DNA of 64,000 bases from Sphingomonas oligoaromativorans (GCF_011762195.1 NZ_JAASQK010000007.1:124001-188000); one strand, 5' to 3'. Numbered from the stretch's first letter, positions 10,112-19,213 are shown. Program-made: numbers and translations. The notes: generated from the letters alone by a model not told the origin.

Positions 10112-11017
10112 ATGGAACGCGATTACGATCCTTATGAGCGCCGGTCGCGCGCCTGGTTGTGGGCGCTTCTGCTCGTGCTGGCCGCGTTCGTCGGCGGCGG
10201 CTTCGCGATGGGCTATGCGGTGACGCATGACGCGCGCACCGCGCGGATGCTGCATCTCCAGACGATCGAGCAGGCCCAGGCGCAGGCGGCGCTCGCCCAG
10301 CATATCGTGGTACGCCCGTCTCCCGCGACCGCGCCCGCCCCGACGACGCCCCCCTCCGCCGCCGCCGATCTGCAGATGGCGACGCGCGTCGCCACGCTGG
10401 AGGACAAGGTCGACGATATCGAGGCGCAGGCGAGGGAAGCCACCGGCGACGCCTCGCGCGCCGAGGGGCTGCTCGTCACCTTCGCCGCCCGCCGCGCGCT
10501 CGATCGCGGGGTGGAACTCGGCTATCTCGAAGGCCTGCTGCGCCAGCGCTTCGGCAACACCCAGCCGCAGGCGGTGGCGACCATCCTCTCCGCCGCGCGC
10601 CAGCCGGTGACGCTCGTCGACCTCCAGAACGGCCTCGACGCGATCGCGCCGACCCTTTCGGCCAGCGGCGCGCCCCAGAAGAGCTGGTGGCAGAGCTTCC
10701 GTCACGAACTGGCCGGAATGGTGGTGGTGCGTCGCAGCGGCGAACCCTCGGCCGTCCCCGCCGATCGGGTCGCCCGCGCCGGGCGGCGGCTGGAGGCGGG
10801 GCAGGTCGACGCCGCGCTGGCCGAGATCGTGCGCCTGCCCGATCATCGCGCCGCCGACGGCTGGATCGTGGCCGCCCGCCGCTATCTGAGCGGCCGCGCC
10901 GCGCTCGATCAGATCGAGACGGCGGCGCTGCTCGATCCGGGCACGCCGCGGACGCCGGGCGCATCGGGCTGGCCCGCCGCGCCGCACCCGGCGCCGGTCA
11001 AACCGGCCGCCGACTGA
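10112..11017 (+). CDS. Mitofilin/Mic60-like inner-membrane protein (COG4223 type)
   Basis: The 301-residue protein has a short cytoplasmic N-terminus rich in charge (MERDYDPYERRSR). A single transmembrane helix (about 15-36) follows, then an Ala/Pro-rich stretch and a predicted coiled coil around ATRVATLEDKVDDIEAQA (about 90-110). The C-terminal part contains RALDRGVELGYLEGLLRQRFG and ends in the helical DRVARAGRRLEAGQVDAALAEI region, which resembles the mitofilin C-terminal domain. Alphaproteobacterial homologues near hem genes are regarded as relatives of mitochondrial Mic60, which shapes cristae junctions. The role here, membrane bending or envelope contact, is inferred. Its last 20 bases overlap the convergent MarR gene. 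Confidence 0.75.
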   Translation: MERDYDPYERRSRAWLWALLLVLAAFVGGGFAMGYAVTHDARTARMLHLQTIEQAQAQAALAQHIVVRPSPATAPAPTTPPSAAADLQMATRVATLEDKVDDIEAQAREATGDASRAEGLLVTFAARRALDRGVELGYLEGLLRQRFGNTQPQAVATILSAARQPVTLVDLQNGLDAIAPTLSASGAPQKSWWQSFRHELAGMVVVRRSGEPSAVPADRVARAGRRLEAGQVDAALAEIVRLPDHRAADGWIVAARRYLSGRAALDQIETAALLDPGTPRTPGASGWPAAPHPAPVKPAAD

Positions 11018-11459
11018 GCCGGATCGCCGCCGCCTCCATCTTGCGGAGCGCGGCGTCGAGGCTGCGGATCTCCTCGACGGAAAACTCCTCCAGCAGCGCG
11101 CGCTCCATCGCCAGCGCCTCCGGCCCGACGCTTTCGTAGAGGGTCCGCCCCGCGTCGCTCAGCGACAGCAGGCTGGAACGCTTGTCGCCGCTATGGGGCG
11201 TGCGATCGACCAGCCCGCGCTCGACCAGCGGCCGCACGGCGCGGCTGACCGTCATCTTGTCCATCACCGTCTGCCTGACGATGGCGAGCTGGGTCAGCGG
11301 CGCCGCCTCGCCCAAAACCGCGATCACGCGCCATTCGGGGATGCTGAGGCCGAACAGCCGGTCATAGGCCTCCGCCACCAGATCGCTCACCCGGTTGGAC
11401 GCGATCGAGAGACGATAGGGCAGGAAGGTTTCGAGCCGCAGGGACTGGCGCTTGGTCAT
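10998..11459 (-). CDS. MarR family transcriptional regulator
   Basis: This is a 153-residue winged-helix regulator. The central domain IPEWRVIAVLGEAAPLTQLAIVRQTVMDKMTVSRAVRPL carries the helix-turn-helix, followed by the wing RTPHSGDKRSSLLSLSDAGR with the conserved DxRSxxLxLTxxG-like pattern. A C-terminal dimerisation helix (EEFSVEEIRSLDAALRKME) completes the fold. MTKRQSLRLE at 11459 was chosen as start because GAAGGCGGG sits just upstream as a ribosome binding site; the frame stays open to 11579. The target genes are not evident. The gene is divergent from the NfrB-like glycosyltransferase, a plausible target by position only. Confidence 0.88.
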   Translation of the reverse strand: MTKRQSLRLETFLPYRLSIASNRVSDLVAEAYDRLFGLSIPEWRVIAVLGEAAPLTQLAIVRQTVMDKMTVSRAVRPLVERGLVDRTPHSGDKRSSLLSLSDAGRTLYESVGPEALAMERALLEEFSVEEIRSLDAALRKMEAAAIRLSRRPV

Positions 11460-11602
11460 CCCGCCTTCTTCGCGACTGGCAGCCACGGGGGCAAGCCCGC
11501 GCCGCTTCGGGCCGCCATTCGCGCGATGCCATCGGATTGAAGCCATTTCGGCTACGATTCCCGCCACCCTCCCGTACACCGGTTCCGGTTGGGGGGCCGT
11601 GT

Positions 11603-13000
11603 ATGGTTGCGTATCCGATCCTGCTCGTCGGGCTGGCGACGCGTGAGCTGGCTTTGTTCGCCGCCTGCGGATTCCTGGCCGGCGGGCTGGACGATCTGTT
11701 CATAGACCTCATCTGGCTCGGCCGTTCGGCCTGGCGATCGCTGGTCGTCTATCGCCGCCACCGCCGCGTCTGCGCCACGACCATCACCGCCCCGGAGGAG
11801 CCGGGCCGCCTCGCCATCTTCGTCGCCGCCTGGCGGGAGGAGGCGGTGATCGGCGGCATGGTGTCGACGGCGCTGGCCCGCCTGCGCCATCCCGACTGGC
11901 GGCTCTATGTCGGCTGCTATCCCAACGATCCGGGGACGATCGCCGCCGTGGAACGGGCATCCGGCGGCGATCCGCGCGTGCGAATCGTGATCGGCGACGA
12001 ACCGGGCGGCACGACGAAAGCCGGCTGCCTCAACTGGATCTGGCAGGCGATGCTGGGGGATGAGCGCGCGGAGGGCGCGCGCTTCAAGGCCGTCATCCTC
12101 CATGACGCCGAGGATGTCGTCCATCCCGACGAACTGACCGTCTACGACGCGCTGATCGGGCGTTTCGATCTGGTGCAGCTTCCGGTCCATGCCGTGACGG
12201 TGCGGGGCGCGGGCTCCTTCGCGGCGCTGATCTCCTCCCATTATTGCGGCGAGTTCTCGGAGGCGCACAGCAAGCAGGTGGTCGTGCGCGAGGCGGTCGG
12301 CGCGGCGGTGCCGTCGGCGGGCGTGGGCTGCGCGATCGAGCGAGGGATGCTCGCCGCCATCGCGGAGGGGCGCGACGGGCCGTTCGATCCCCGCAGCCTC
12401 ACCGAGGATTATGAGCTGGGCCTGCGCATCGGCGCGCTCGGCGGGCGGGGAGTCTTCGTGCGGCTGCCGGCGGGGGACGGGCGGGGGATAGTCGCGGTGC
12501 GCGCCTGCTTCCCGCATAGCGTGGTGGGGGCGGTCCGGCAGAAGTCCCGCTGGCTGACCGGAATCGCGCTGGCGGGGTGGGACAGGCTCGGATGGTCGGG
12601 CGGGCTCGCCGAGCGCTGGATGCGGCTGCGCGATCGCCGCGCGCCGCTCGCCGCGCTGGTGCTGACATGCGGCTATGCGGCGCTGGCCGGCTGGGCGGCG
12701 ACCCACCTCGCCGCGCGGATGCTGGGCACGGAGGCTCCACGGCCCGCGATTCCCATGCCGCTGCTGCTCGCCAATCTCGGGCTGCTGGGATGGCGGATCG
12801 GGATACGCTTCACCATCACGGCACGCTCGCATGGCTGGCGCATGGCGGCGCTGACGCCGCTTCATATGGTGATCGGCAATCTCGTCGCGATCGCCGCCGC
12901 CGTGCGGGCGTTCGGCCTCTATTCGGGCCTCGTCCGGCATGGGCGGCTGCGCTGGGACAAGACGGCCCATGTCCTTCCGCTCGGCGAGGATTTGGCGTGA
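11603..13000 (+). CDS. NfrB-like membrane glycosyltransferase (family 2)
   Basis: The 465-residue protein resembles the N-terminal half of NfrB, the inner-membrane partner of the phage N4 receptor NfrA. An N-terminal membrane segment with the NfrB-like GGLDDLFIDLIW (27-38) precedes the GT2 domain. That domain has FVAAWREE (73-80), the metal-binding DAED (168-171), TEDYELGLR (267-275) and QKSRW (313-317), the Q(Q/R)xRW hallmark of processive glycosyltransferases. Three C-terminal hydrophobic segments follow. E. coli NfrB is considerably longer and carries a C-terminal c-di-GMP-binding MshEN-type domain; nothing like it is present here. The stop overlaps the next start (GTGA), so the two genes form a unit. 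Confidence 0.85.
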   Translation: MVAYPILLVGLATRELALFAACGFLAGGLDDLFIDLIWLGRSAWRSLVVYRRHRRVCATTITAPEEPGRLAIFVAAWREEAVIGGMVSTALARLRHPDWRLYVGCYPNDPGTIAAVERASGGDPRVRIVIGDEPGGTTKAGCLNWIWQAMLGDERAEGARFKAVILHDAEDVVHPDELTVYDALIGRFDLVQLPVHAVTVRGAGSFAALISSHYCGEFSEAHSKQVVVREAVGAAVPSAGVGCAIERGMLAAIAEGRDGPFDPRSLTEDYELGLRIGALGGRGVFVRLPAGDGRGIVAVRACFPHSVVGAVRQKSRWLTGIALAGWDRLGWSGGLAERWMRLRDRRAPLAALVLTCGYAALAGWAATHLAARMLGTEAPRPAIPMPLLLANLGLLGWRIGIRFTITARSHGWRMAALTPLHMVIGNLVAIAAAVRAFGLYSGLVRHGRLRWDKTAHVLPLGEDLA

Positions 13001-14055
13001 CGGGATCGCTCCACCGGGCGGCGCCGATCCGGTTCCTGATCGGCGTCGTCATCGTCTGGACGGTCGGGCGCGGGGTGGTGCTGGCAGGCTGGCAGCCGGA
13101 TGAGCCCGCGCCGACGGAGCCCGTGGCCCCACGCCCGTCGAAGCGGATTCGGATGGCCACATCGCGGCAGGCCGCCGCACCCGCTTTGATTCGGGAGCCA
13201 TCCGTCCCCCCGTTCCGCGACGGAAAAGCTGCGAAGGTGGCCGCTTTTCACGGCGCGGGAGACGCTGTGCCGCCCTTCCGATGGAGCGCGCGCACGTTCG
13301 TTTTGAATCCACCCCTGTCCACCTCCATCGTCAGGAAGCCCGCTTCCCCGCCTCCACGGGAGCTGACGGGAGAGACGGCCGCCGCCATCACGCTCCCGCC
13401 CCCTGCCGCGCACGCTTCCCGCTGGTCCGGTTCGGCATGGGCTTTGGCGCGAGGCGGCGGGAAAGCCTCTCCGCTCGCGCCGGGCGGGCAGATCGGCGAC
13501 GGACAGGCGGGCGCGCGGCTGCTCTTCCATCTCGACGATTCGGGGCGGTTCTCGCTCTCCGGCCGCTTCTCGCGCACCGTCGGCGGACCGCGACAGACCG
13601 AGGCGGCGGCCGGGCTCGACTGGCAGCCGGCGAGGACGATCCCTCTCCACCTCACGTTCGAACGCCGCGTCGCGCTCGACCGGGGCGGGCGCAACGCCTG
13701 GACCGCCGGGGCGGCGGGCGGGGTCTATGCCGTGCCGGTGGCGAAGGGCTGGCGGCTCGACGCCTATGCGGAGGCCGGCGTGGTGGGCACGCGCCGCCGC
13801 GACCTCTACGCCGACGGTGCCGCCCGCATCGCCCGGTCGCTGGATCTCGGACATGGCCGATCGCTGGCGCTCGGCGGCGGAGCGTGGGGGGCAGCCCAGC
13901 CCGGCGCAACCCGGCTCGACCTCGGCCCATCCGCCGTGCTCCGGCTTCCCGTGGCCCGGCGCGCCATCGCCCTCGCGCTCGACTGGCGGCAGCGCGTCGC
14001 CGGAGCGGCCCGGCCCGGCTCCGGCCCCGCGCTCACCCTGGCCAGCGACTTCTAG
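12997..14055 (+). CDS. NfrA C-terminal-like protein with N-terminal membrane anchor
   Basis: This 352-residue protein starts at a GTG overlapping the preceding stop. An N-terminal hydrophobic segment (RFLIGVVIVWTVGRGVVLAG, about 10-29) looks like a signal anchor. It is followed by about 100 residues rich in Pro, Ala and basic residues with no evident fold. From about residue 140, WSGSAWALARGGG, LAPGGQIGDGQAGARLLFHL and VYAVPVAKGWRLDAYAEAGVVG form alternating beta-type strands up to LASDF, resembling the NfrA C-terminal domain. Full NfrA is an outer-membrane protein with TPR repeats, which are missing here. I infer a role in exporting or anchoring the glycan made by the adjacent NfrB-like enzyme. 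Confidence 0.6.
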   Translation: MTGSLHRAAPIRFLIGVVIVWTVGRGVVLAGWQPDEPAPTEPVAPRPSKRIRMATSRQAAAPALIREPSVPPFRDGKAAKVAAFHGAGDAVPPFRWSARTFVLNPPLSTSIVRKPASPPPRELTGETAAAITLPPPAAHASRWSGSAWALARGGGKASPLAPGGQIGDGQAGARLLFHLDDSGRFSLSGRFSRTVGGPRQTEAAAGLDWQPARTIPLHLTFERRVALDRGGRNAWTAGAAGGVYAVPVAKGWRLDAYAEAGVVGTRRRDLYADGAARIARSLDLGHGRSLALGGGAWGAAQPGATRLDLGPSAVLRLPVARRAIALALDWRQRVAGAARPGSGPALTLASDF

Positions 14056-14087
14056 CCCTCCGCGCGCGGATCGGTTAGCGCTAGGCC

Positions 14088-15002
14088 ATGCACGTCTATC
14101 TGCCCATCGCCGGTCTGTCGGTGAACATGCTGGTGATCGTGCTGCTGGGCGGCGGCGTCGGCCTGCTCTCGGGCATGTTCGGGGTGGGCGGCGGCTTCCT
14201 CACCACGCCGCTGCTGATCTTCTACGGCATCCCGCCCACCGTCGCGGTCGCCTCCTCCGCCACGCAGATCACCGGGGCCAGCGTCTCCGGCGTACTCGCC
14301 CAGATGCGGCGCAACGGCGTCGACTTCCAGATGGGCTGCGTGATGGTGGCGGGCGGCATCGTCGGCTCCGGCCTCGGCGCGATGCTGTTCCGTTTCCTCG
14401 AGCGGCTCGGCCAGATCGATACGGTGATCTCGCTCACTTATGTCGCGCTGCTCGGCAGCATCGGCGGGATGATGGCGCGCGAATCGATCCAGACCATCCT
14501 CGCGCACCGCCGCGGCGAGGCGCCGCGCCATCGCCAGCGCCGCCACCATCCGCTGATCGCCGTGCTGCCGATGCGCTGGCGCTTCTATCGCTCGGGCCTC
14601 TACATCTCGCCGCTCGCGCCGTTCCTGCTCGGCGTGCTGACCGGCGTGCTGACCGTCAGCCTCGGCGTCGGCGGCGGCTTCGTCATGGTGCCGGCGATGA
14701 TCTATCTGCTTGGCATGGCGGCGCAGGTGGTGGTGGGCACCTCGCTCTTCCAGATCCTGTTCGTCACCGCCGCGACCACCATGATCCACGCCACCACCAC
14801 CAAGGCGGTGGACATCGTGCTGGCGCTGCTGCTGCTCGTCGGATCGGCGATCGGGGCGCAGATCGGCAGCCGCTTCGCGATGAAGCTCAAGCCCGAATAT
14901 CTGCGCCTGCTGCTGGCGCTGCTGGTGCTGGCGGTGGCGGTGCGCATGGCGGTGGGGCTGACCTGGCGGCCGGGCGAGATCTTCAGCGTGGCGTTGGAAT
15001 GA
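14088..15002 (+). CDS. TauE/SafE family sulfite/organosulfonate exporter
   Basis: The 304-residue inner-membrane protein has about eight hydrophobic segments in two repeats. Each repeat begins with a glycine-rich motif: LLSGMFGVGGGFLTTPLLIF near residue 25 and VLTVSLGVGGGFVMVPAMIY near residue 190. These are the family hallmarks. Members export sulfite or sulfonates or act as general anion transporters; the substrate is unknown here. A long basic cytoplasmic loop (EAPRHRQRRHHPL) separates the halves. The stop overlaps the start of the TIGR02186 gene by ATGA, and the pair recurs together in alphaproteobacteria. Confidence 0.88.
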   Translation: MHVYLPIAGLSVNMLVIVLLGGGVGLLSGMFGVGGGFLTTPLLIFYGIPPTVAVASSATQITGASVSGVLAQMRRNGVDFQMGCVMVAGGIVGSGLGAMLFRFLERLGQIDTVISLTYVALLGSIGGMMARESIQTILAHRRGEAPRHRQRRHHPLIAVLPMRWRFYRSGLYISPLAPFLLGVLTGVLTVSLGVGGGFVMVPAMIYLLGMAAQVVVGTSLFQILFVTAATTMIHATTTKAVDIVLALLLLVGSAIGAQIGSRFAMKLKPEYLRLLLALLVLAVAVRMAVGLTWRPGEIFSVALE

Positions 15003-15751
15003 CGCGCGCGTGGATGGCCGTGGCCGCGCTCGCCTGCCTCGGCGCGGGCAAGCCGGTGCTGGTGCCCGACGTGTCGGACCGGCAGGTGCAGATCGTCTAC
15101 AGCTTCACGGGCGCGGACCTGCTGCTGTTCGGCGCGATCCTCTATCCGCAGGGCCGCGCGCCCGATCACCCCGCCGACATCGCGGTGGTGCTCAAGGGGC
15201 CGACCCAGTCGATCCTGGTGCGCGAGAAGCGGAAGGTGGCGGGCATGTGGCTCAACGCCGACAGCGCGCGCTTCCGCTCCGCGCCTTCCTTCTACGCGAT
15301 CGCCACCTCGCGCCCGCTCGCCCGGCTCGTCGACGGGCGGACGGCCGCGATCTACGAACTGGGGCTCGACAGCCTCCAGATGTCGCCGGCCTCCAGCGCG
15401 CCGCCGGACGAGCAGAACCGCTTCGAGCAAGGCCTGATCGACCTCAAGCGCCGCGCCGGCCTCTATGTGCAGGACGCGCATGGCGTCGAGATCAGCGACG
15501 GCGTGCTCTATCGTGCGCGTATCGCCATACCGGCGCGCGTGCCGGTGGGCCGCTATGTCGCCGAGACCTTCCTGATCCAGGACGGCAAGGTGGTCGCCGG
15601 CGCGGTGCGCGAGGTGCGCATCGACAAATCCGGCTTCGAACGCTTCGTCGCGCAGGCGGCGGATCGCTGGTCGCTCGCCTATGGGCTGGTCGCGGTGGGC
15701 ATGTCGCTCGCGATCGGCTGGGGCGCGGGCGCGCTGTTCCGACGCCGCTGA
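14999..15751 (+). CDS. TIGR02186 family membrane-anchored protein
   Basis: The 250-residue protein has a short N-terminal signal-like segment (MTRAWMAVAALACLGAG) and a periplasmic domain of about 190 residues. The family-like stretch VQIVYSFTGADLLLFGAI lies around residues 30-47. A single C-terminal transmembrane helix (YGLVAVGMSLAIGWGAGALF) precedes a basic tail. This matches the uncharacterised alphaproteobacterial family TIGR02186. It is translationally coupled to the TauE/SafE transporter, so it may be an accessory subunit of it; that is an inference from context. No catalytic residues are apparent. Confidence 0.8.
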   Translation: MTRAWMAVAALACLGAGKPVLVPDVSDRQVQIVYSFTGADLLLFGAILYPQGRAPDHPADIAVVLKGPTQSILVREKRKVAGMWLNADSARFRSAPSFYAIATSRPLARLVDGRTAAIYELGLDSLQMSPASSAPPDEQNRFEQGLIDLKRRAGLYVQDAHGVEISDGVLYRARIAIPARVPVGRYVAETFLIQDGKVVAGAVREVRIDKSGFERFVAQAADRWSLAYGLVAVGMSLAIGWGAGALFRRR

Positions 15752-15825
15752 CTGCTTTGGCGGAGCGATTTGTTTACCCACCACCGCCTAGAATCGCCGC
15801 TCCCCAGATCAGAGGAGCGAAGCGG

Positions 15826-17490
15826 GTGGACGGATTGGCCTGGCAGGGCGCGGACGGCATTGGCCCGTCGCACACGGCTTCCCGCGGCGCGCCGGTCGAG
15901 ATCGGCCGCGTCGTCGACATCGGCGGCGGCACCGCGCGGATCATCCTCGACGGGCCGACCGTGCGCCGCCTCCACGAGGCCGATCCCGGCGAGGGGCTGG
16001 CGCTGGCCGGCGAGGTGGGCAGCCAGGTCAAGATGCAGTCCGGCGGCCTGTGGCTGGTGGCGAACGTCCGCTCGCTGAAGCTGGAGGTGGCGGACGGCGA
16101 CCTCATCATCGCCGAGATCGACTTCCTCGGCGAAGGCCGCGTCTGCCCGGCCACCGGCCGGATGCTCGATTTCCGTCGCGGCGTGACGCGCTATCCGATG
16201 CCGGGCTACCGGGTCTATCCGGCGGTCCATGCCGACATGCTCCAGATCTTCGCCGCCGAGGATCGCCCGCATATCGAGATCGGCACCGTCTACCCCACCA
16301 CCGACGTGCGCGGCGCGCTCTATATCGATTCGCTGCTCGGCCGCCATTTCGCGCTGGTCGGATCGACCGGCACCGGCAAGTCGACCAGCCTCGCGCTCAT
16401 CCTTCACAAGATCTGCGCGATGGCGCCGCACGGCCATATCGTGATGATCGATCCGCACGGCGAATATCCGGCCGCCTTCAAGGGCGAGGGCGAGCTGTTC
16501 GACGTCGACAATCTCGCGCTGCCCTATTGGCTGATGAACTTCGAGGAACATGCCGAGGTGCTCGTCACCTCGGAGGGCGCCGAGCGGCAGCGCGACATGG
16601 ACGTGCTCGCCAAATGCCTGCTCGCCGCGCGCCAGAAGAGCCGTGCTGCCGAGGGGCTCTCCAAGCTCACCGTCGACAGCCCGATTCCCTATCTGCTGTC
16701 CGATCTGGTCAATTTCATCACCCAGGAGATGGGCAAGCTCGATCGCGCCGGCGACACCGGCCCCTATATGCGCCTCAAGACCAAGATCGAGGAGATCCGG
16801 TCGGACCCGCGCTACAGCTTCATGTTCTCCGGGATGCTGGTGGGCGACACGATGGCCGCCACGCTGTCGCGCATCTTCCGCCTGCCGACCGACGGCAAGC
16901 CGATCTCGATCGTCGACGTGTCGGGCGTCCCGTCCGAGATCACCTCGGTGGTGGTGGCGCTGCTCAGCCGCCTCGTGTTCGACTATGCGATCTGGGCGCG
17001 CAATGAGACGCCGCGCCCGATCCTGCTCGTCTGCGAGGAGGCGCATCGCTACATCCCGTCCGATCGCGTCACCACCGGATCGGCGGTGCGCAACGTGCTG
17101 GAGCGGATCGCCAAGGAAGGCCGCAAATACGGCGTCTCGCTGGGCCTCGTGACCCAGCGCCCGTCGGACCTTGCCGAGGGCGTGCTCTCCCAGTGCGGCA
17201 CGATCATCGCGATGCGCCTCAACAACGAACGCGACCAGGCGCATGTGAAGGCCGCCATGCCCGAGGGCGCGCGCGGCTTCATGGAGACGATCCCCGCGCT
17301 TCGGAACCGCGAATGCGTGGTGTGCGGCGAGGGCACCTCGATCCCGATGCGCGTCGCGCTCGACACGCTGGAGGAGGCGAAGCGCCCGGCATCGAGCGAT
17401 CCGCTCTTCTCCGAGCTCTGGACCCAGTCGGGCGGCGAGGGCGAGATGATCGCCCGCGTGATCGGCCGCTGGCGGCGTCAGGGGCGCTAG
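15826..17490 (+). CDS. HerA-like (DUF87) ATP-binding protein
   Basis: The 554-residue ATPase starts at a GTG preceded by AGAGGAG. An N-terminal barrel-like region (about 22-105, VEIGRVVDIGGGTARIIL) is the HAS-barrel typical of HerA relatives. Walker A is GSTGTGKST at 179-187 and Walker B is ILLVCEEAHRYIP near 400-412. ERIAKEGRKYGVSLGLVTQRPSDL is the sensor/arginine-finger region and VLSQCGTIIAMRLNNERDQ follows. HerA proteins are hexameric DNA translocases acting with NurA in archaea. Bacterial single-gene versions are of unclear function, and no nuclease gene is adjacent. Its stop shares the CTAG at 17487-17490 with the convergent M23 gene. Confidence 0.85.
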   Translation: MDGLAWQGADGIGPSHTASRGAPVEIGRVVDIGGGTARIILDGPTVRRLHEADPGEGLALAGEVGSQVKMQSGGLWLVANVRSLKLEVADGDLIIAEIDFLGEGRVCPATGRMLDFRRGVTRYPMPGYRVYPAVHADMLQIFAAEDRPHIEIGTVYPTTDVRGALYIDSLLGRHFALVGSTGTGKSTSLALILHKICAMAPHGHIVMIDPHGEYPAAFKGEGELFDVDNLALPYWLMNFEEHAEVLVTSEGAERQRDMDVLAKCLLAARQKSRAAEGLSKLTVDSPIPYLLSDLVNFITQEMGKLDRAGDTGPYMRLKTKIEEIRSDPRYSFMFSGMLVGDTMAATLSRIFRLPTDGKPISIVDVSGVPSEITSVVVALLSRLVFDYAIWARNETPRPILLVCEEAHRYIPSDRVTTGSAVRNVLERIAKEGRKYGVSLGLVTQRPSDLAEGVLSQCGTIIAMRLNNERDQAHVKAAMPEGARGFMETIPALRNRECVVCGEGTSIPMRVALDTLEEAKRPASSDPLFSELWTQSGGEGEMIARVIGRWRRQGR

Positions 17491-19055
17491 CCTCTGGGCG
17501 GCGCCTTGGCGGTGGCGGCCATCTCGGTCCGGCCACCCGGCGGCAGCGTGGTCAGCCGCGCCAGCGTCGCCCGGAAGCGCTTGAGCGCCTCGCCCCCGAT
17601 CTGTGACGTCATGGCGAAACGCGCCGTCGCCGGATTGATCGGGTGGCCGCCGCGATAGACCTCGAAATGGCAATGCGGCCCGGTCGAAAGCCCGGTCGAG
17701 CCGACATAGCCGATCAACTGCCCCTGCCGCACGCTCTGGCCGGGATGGACGACATAGCGGCTCATATGGCCATAGCCGGTGCCCATGCCGCCGGCGTGCG
17801 CGATCTGGACGAAATTGCCGTGCCCGCCATGCCAGCCGGCGAAACGCACCACGCCGTCGCTCGCCGCCACGATCGGCGTGCCATAGGGCGCGGCGAGATC
17901 GATGCCCTGATGCATCCGGCTGAAGCCGAGGATCGGGTGGAAGCGCATCCCGAAATTCGAGGTGAGCCGCGCGCCCGCGACCGGCATGGAGAAGCCCTCG
18001 CGCCGCTCGCCGACACCGGCCGCGTCGAACCATTGCTCGCGCCCGTCGAGCGTCCAGCGCAGCAGGCGGATCGGCTTCCCCTCATGGGTGATGCCGGCAT
18101 AGAGCAGCCGTCCGGTCTGCACCTCGCCGGTCGCCGCGCGCTTATGCTCGAAGACGAGATCATAATGGTCGAAGGGCGAGATGTCGCCGATGTCGACATG
18201 CGGCGCGACCGCGCGGATATAGTCCGCCACCACCGACGGCGTGGCCCCGGCCGAACGCTCCGAGCGATAGAGGCTGTCGCCGACATCGCCGGTCAGCCGC
18301 ATCGGCGTATCGTCCACCGCGATCGGCCGGCGGGTCAACACCAGCCCGCCATTCACGCGCTCGAGGCTCAGCGCCAGATCGAAGCGCGCGCGGAAGGAGA
18401 GGCCGTCGAGCGGCCGCGCCACCTCGCGATTGGGGCGGCGGCCGAGCGTGATGGCGAGCTTCGTGCCCCCCGCAATGTCGCTGAGCGGGACGGCTTCCGC
18501 CACCAGCGCCGCGGCCTGCGCGGCATCGGCCGCACCCGCGCCCTCGCGCTCCAGCACGCGGGCGAGGCCATCCCCCATACCGATCGTCGCGACCAGATCG
18601 AGGCGCGGGCGCTCGGGCGTCGAGGTCAGCGGCTCGGCGCGATCGGTCGCGGCAAGGCGGCGGCCGCTGTCCGCGCCATAGGCGGCGGGGGCGATGCCGA
18701 TCGCGCGCATCTCGTCGAACCGCGCGGGCGCGAGCGTCGCCGGGATATTGCCGGGGAGCGGGGTGAAGCCGGGCGTGACATACCACAGCGCCGCCAGCAT
18801 CCCGCCCAGCGTCGCGAGGCCGCGGAACCATTCGGGCGAGCCCAGCCGCGCGCCGAGATCGACCACCAGGTCGATCTCGCCCCACGAACGGCGGCGCGGC
18901 GCCTCTGGAACGGGCGCGGGCTCGATCGCATCGATCCGCCCGGCGCGACCGAAGCTCGCCGGGGCCAGCGCCACCGCACCGCCCATTCCCGATCCGAATT
19001 CCTGGTTCTCGCGCTGGTACAAGCGCTTGTTTCCCCTGCTGCCGCTTCCCGCCAC
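17487..19055 (-). CDS. M23 family metallopeptidase (LytM-type), membrane anchored
   Basis: The 522-residue protein has a cytoplasmic N-terminus, one transmembrane segment near residues 80-95 (LATLGGMLAALWYV) and a long periplasmic region. It ends in a complete LytM domain: HQGIDLAAPYGTP supplies the first His and Asp zinc ligands and GPHCHFEVYRGG the HxH pair. Such enzymes cleave peptide cross-bridges of peptidoglycan; the intact ligands argue that it is catalytic rather than an EnvC-type activator. The start is uncertain: ATG at 19055 is used, but a TTG at residue 12 (before YQRENQEFG) is an alternative closer to homologues. It is divergent from the SUV3-like helicase. Confidence 0.88.
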   Translation of the reverse strand: MAGSGSRGNKRLYQRENQEFGSGMGGAVALAPASFGRAGRIDAIEPAPVPEAPRRRSWGEIDLVVDLGARLGSPEWFRGLATLGGMLAALWYVTPGFTPLPGNIPATLAPARFDEMRAIGIAPAAYGADSGRRLAATDRAEPLTSTPERPRLDLVATIGMGDGLARVLEREGAGAADAAQAAALVAEAVPLSDIAGGTKLAITLGRRPNREVARPLDGLSFRARFDLALSLERVNGGLVLTRRPIAVDDTPMRLTGDVGDSLYRSERSAGATPSVVADYIRAVAPHVDIGDISPFDHYDLVFEHKRAATGEVQTGRLLYAGITHEGKPIRLLRWTLDGREQWFDAAGVGERREGFSMPVAGARLTSNFGMRFHPILGFSRMHQGIDLAAPYGTPIVAASDGVVRFAGWHGGHGNFVQIAHAGGMGTGYGHMSRYVVHPGQSVRQGQLIGYVGSTGLSTGPHCHFEVYRGGHPINPATARFAMTSQIGGEALKRFRATLARLTTLPPGGRTEMAATAKAPPRG

Positions 19056-19213
19056 CGGCAGGCGACGTGGCGGGAGTCTGCCCCGACAGGGTTAAGGTCA
19101 AGCTAATCGCCTGGGGCCACGCGACGGACGATTCCAAACCCGCGACGAGCCGAGTCGGCATCCCGCTTCGGACTCTTGCGTTCGCGCGCGCGAAACCCCA
19201 GATTCTCAGCAGG

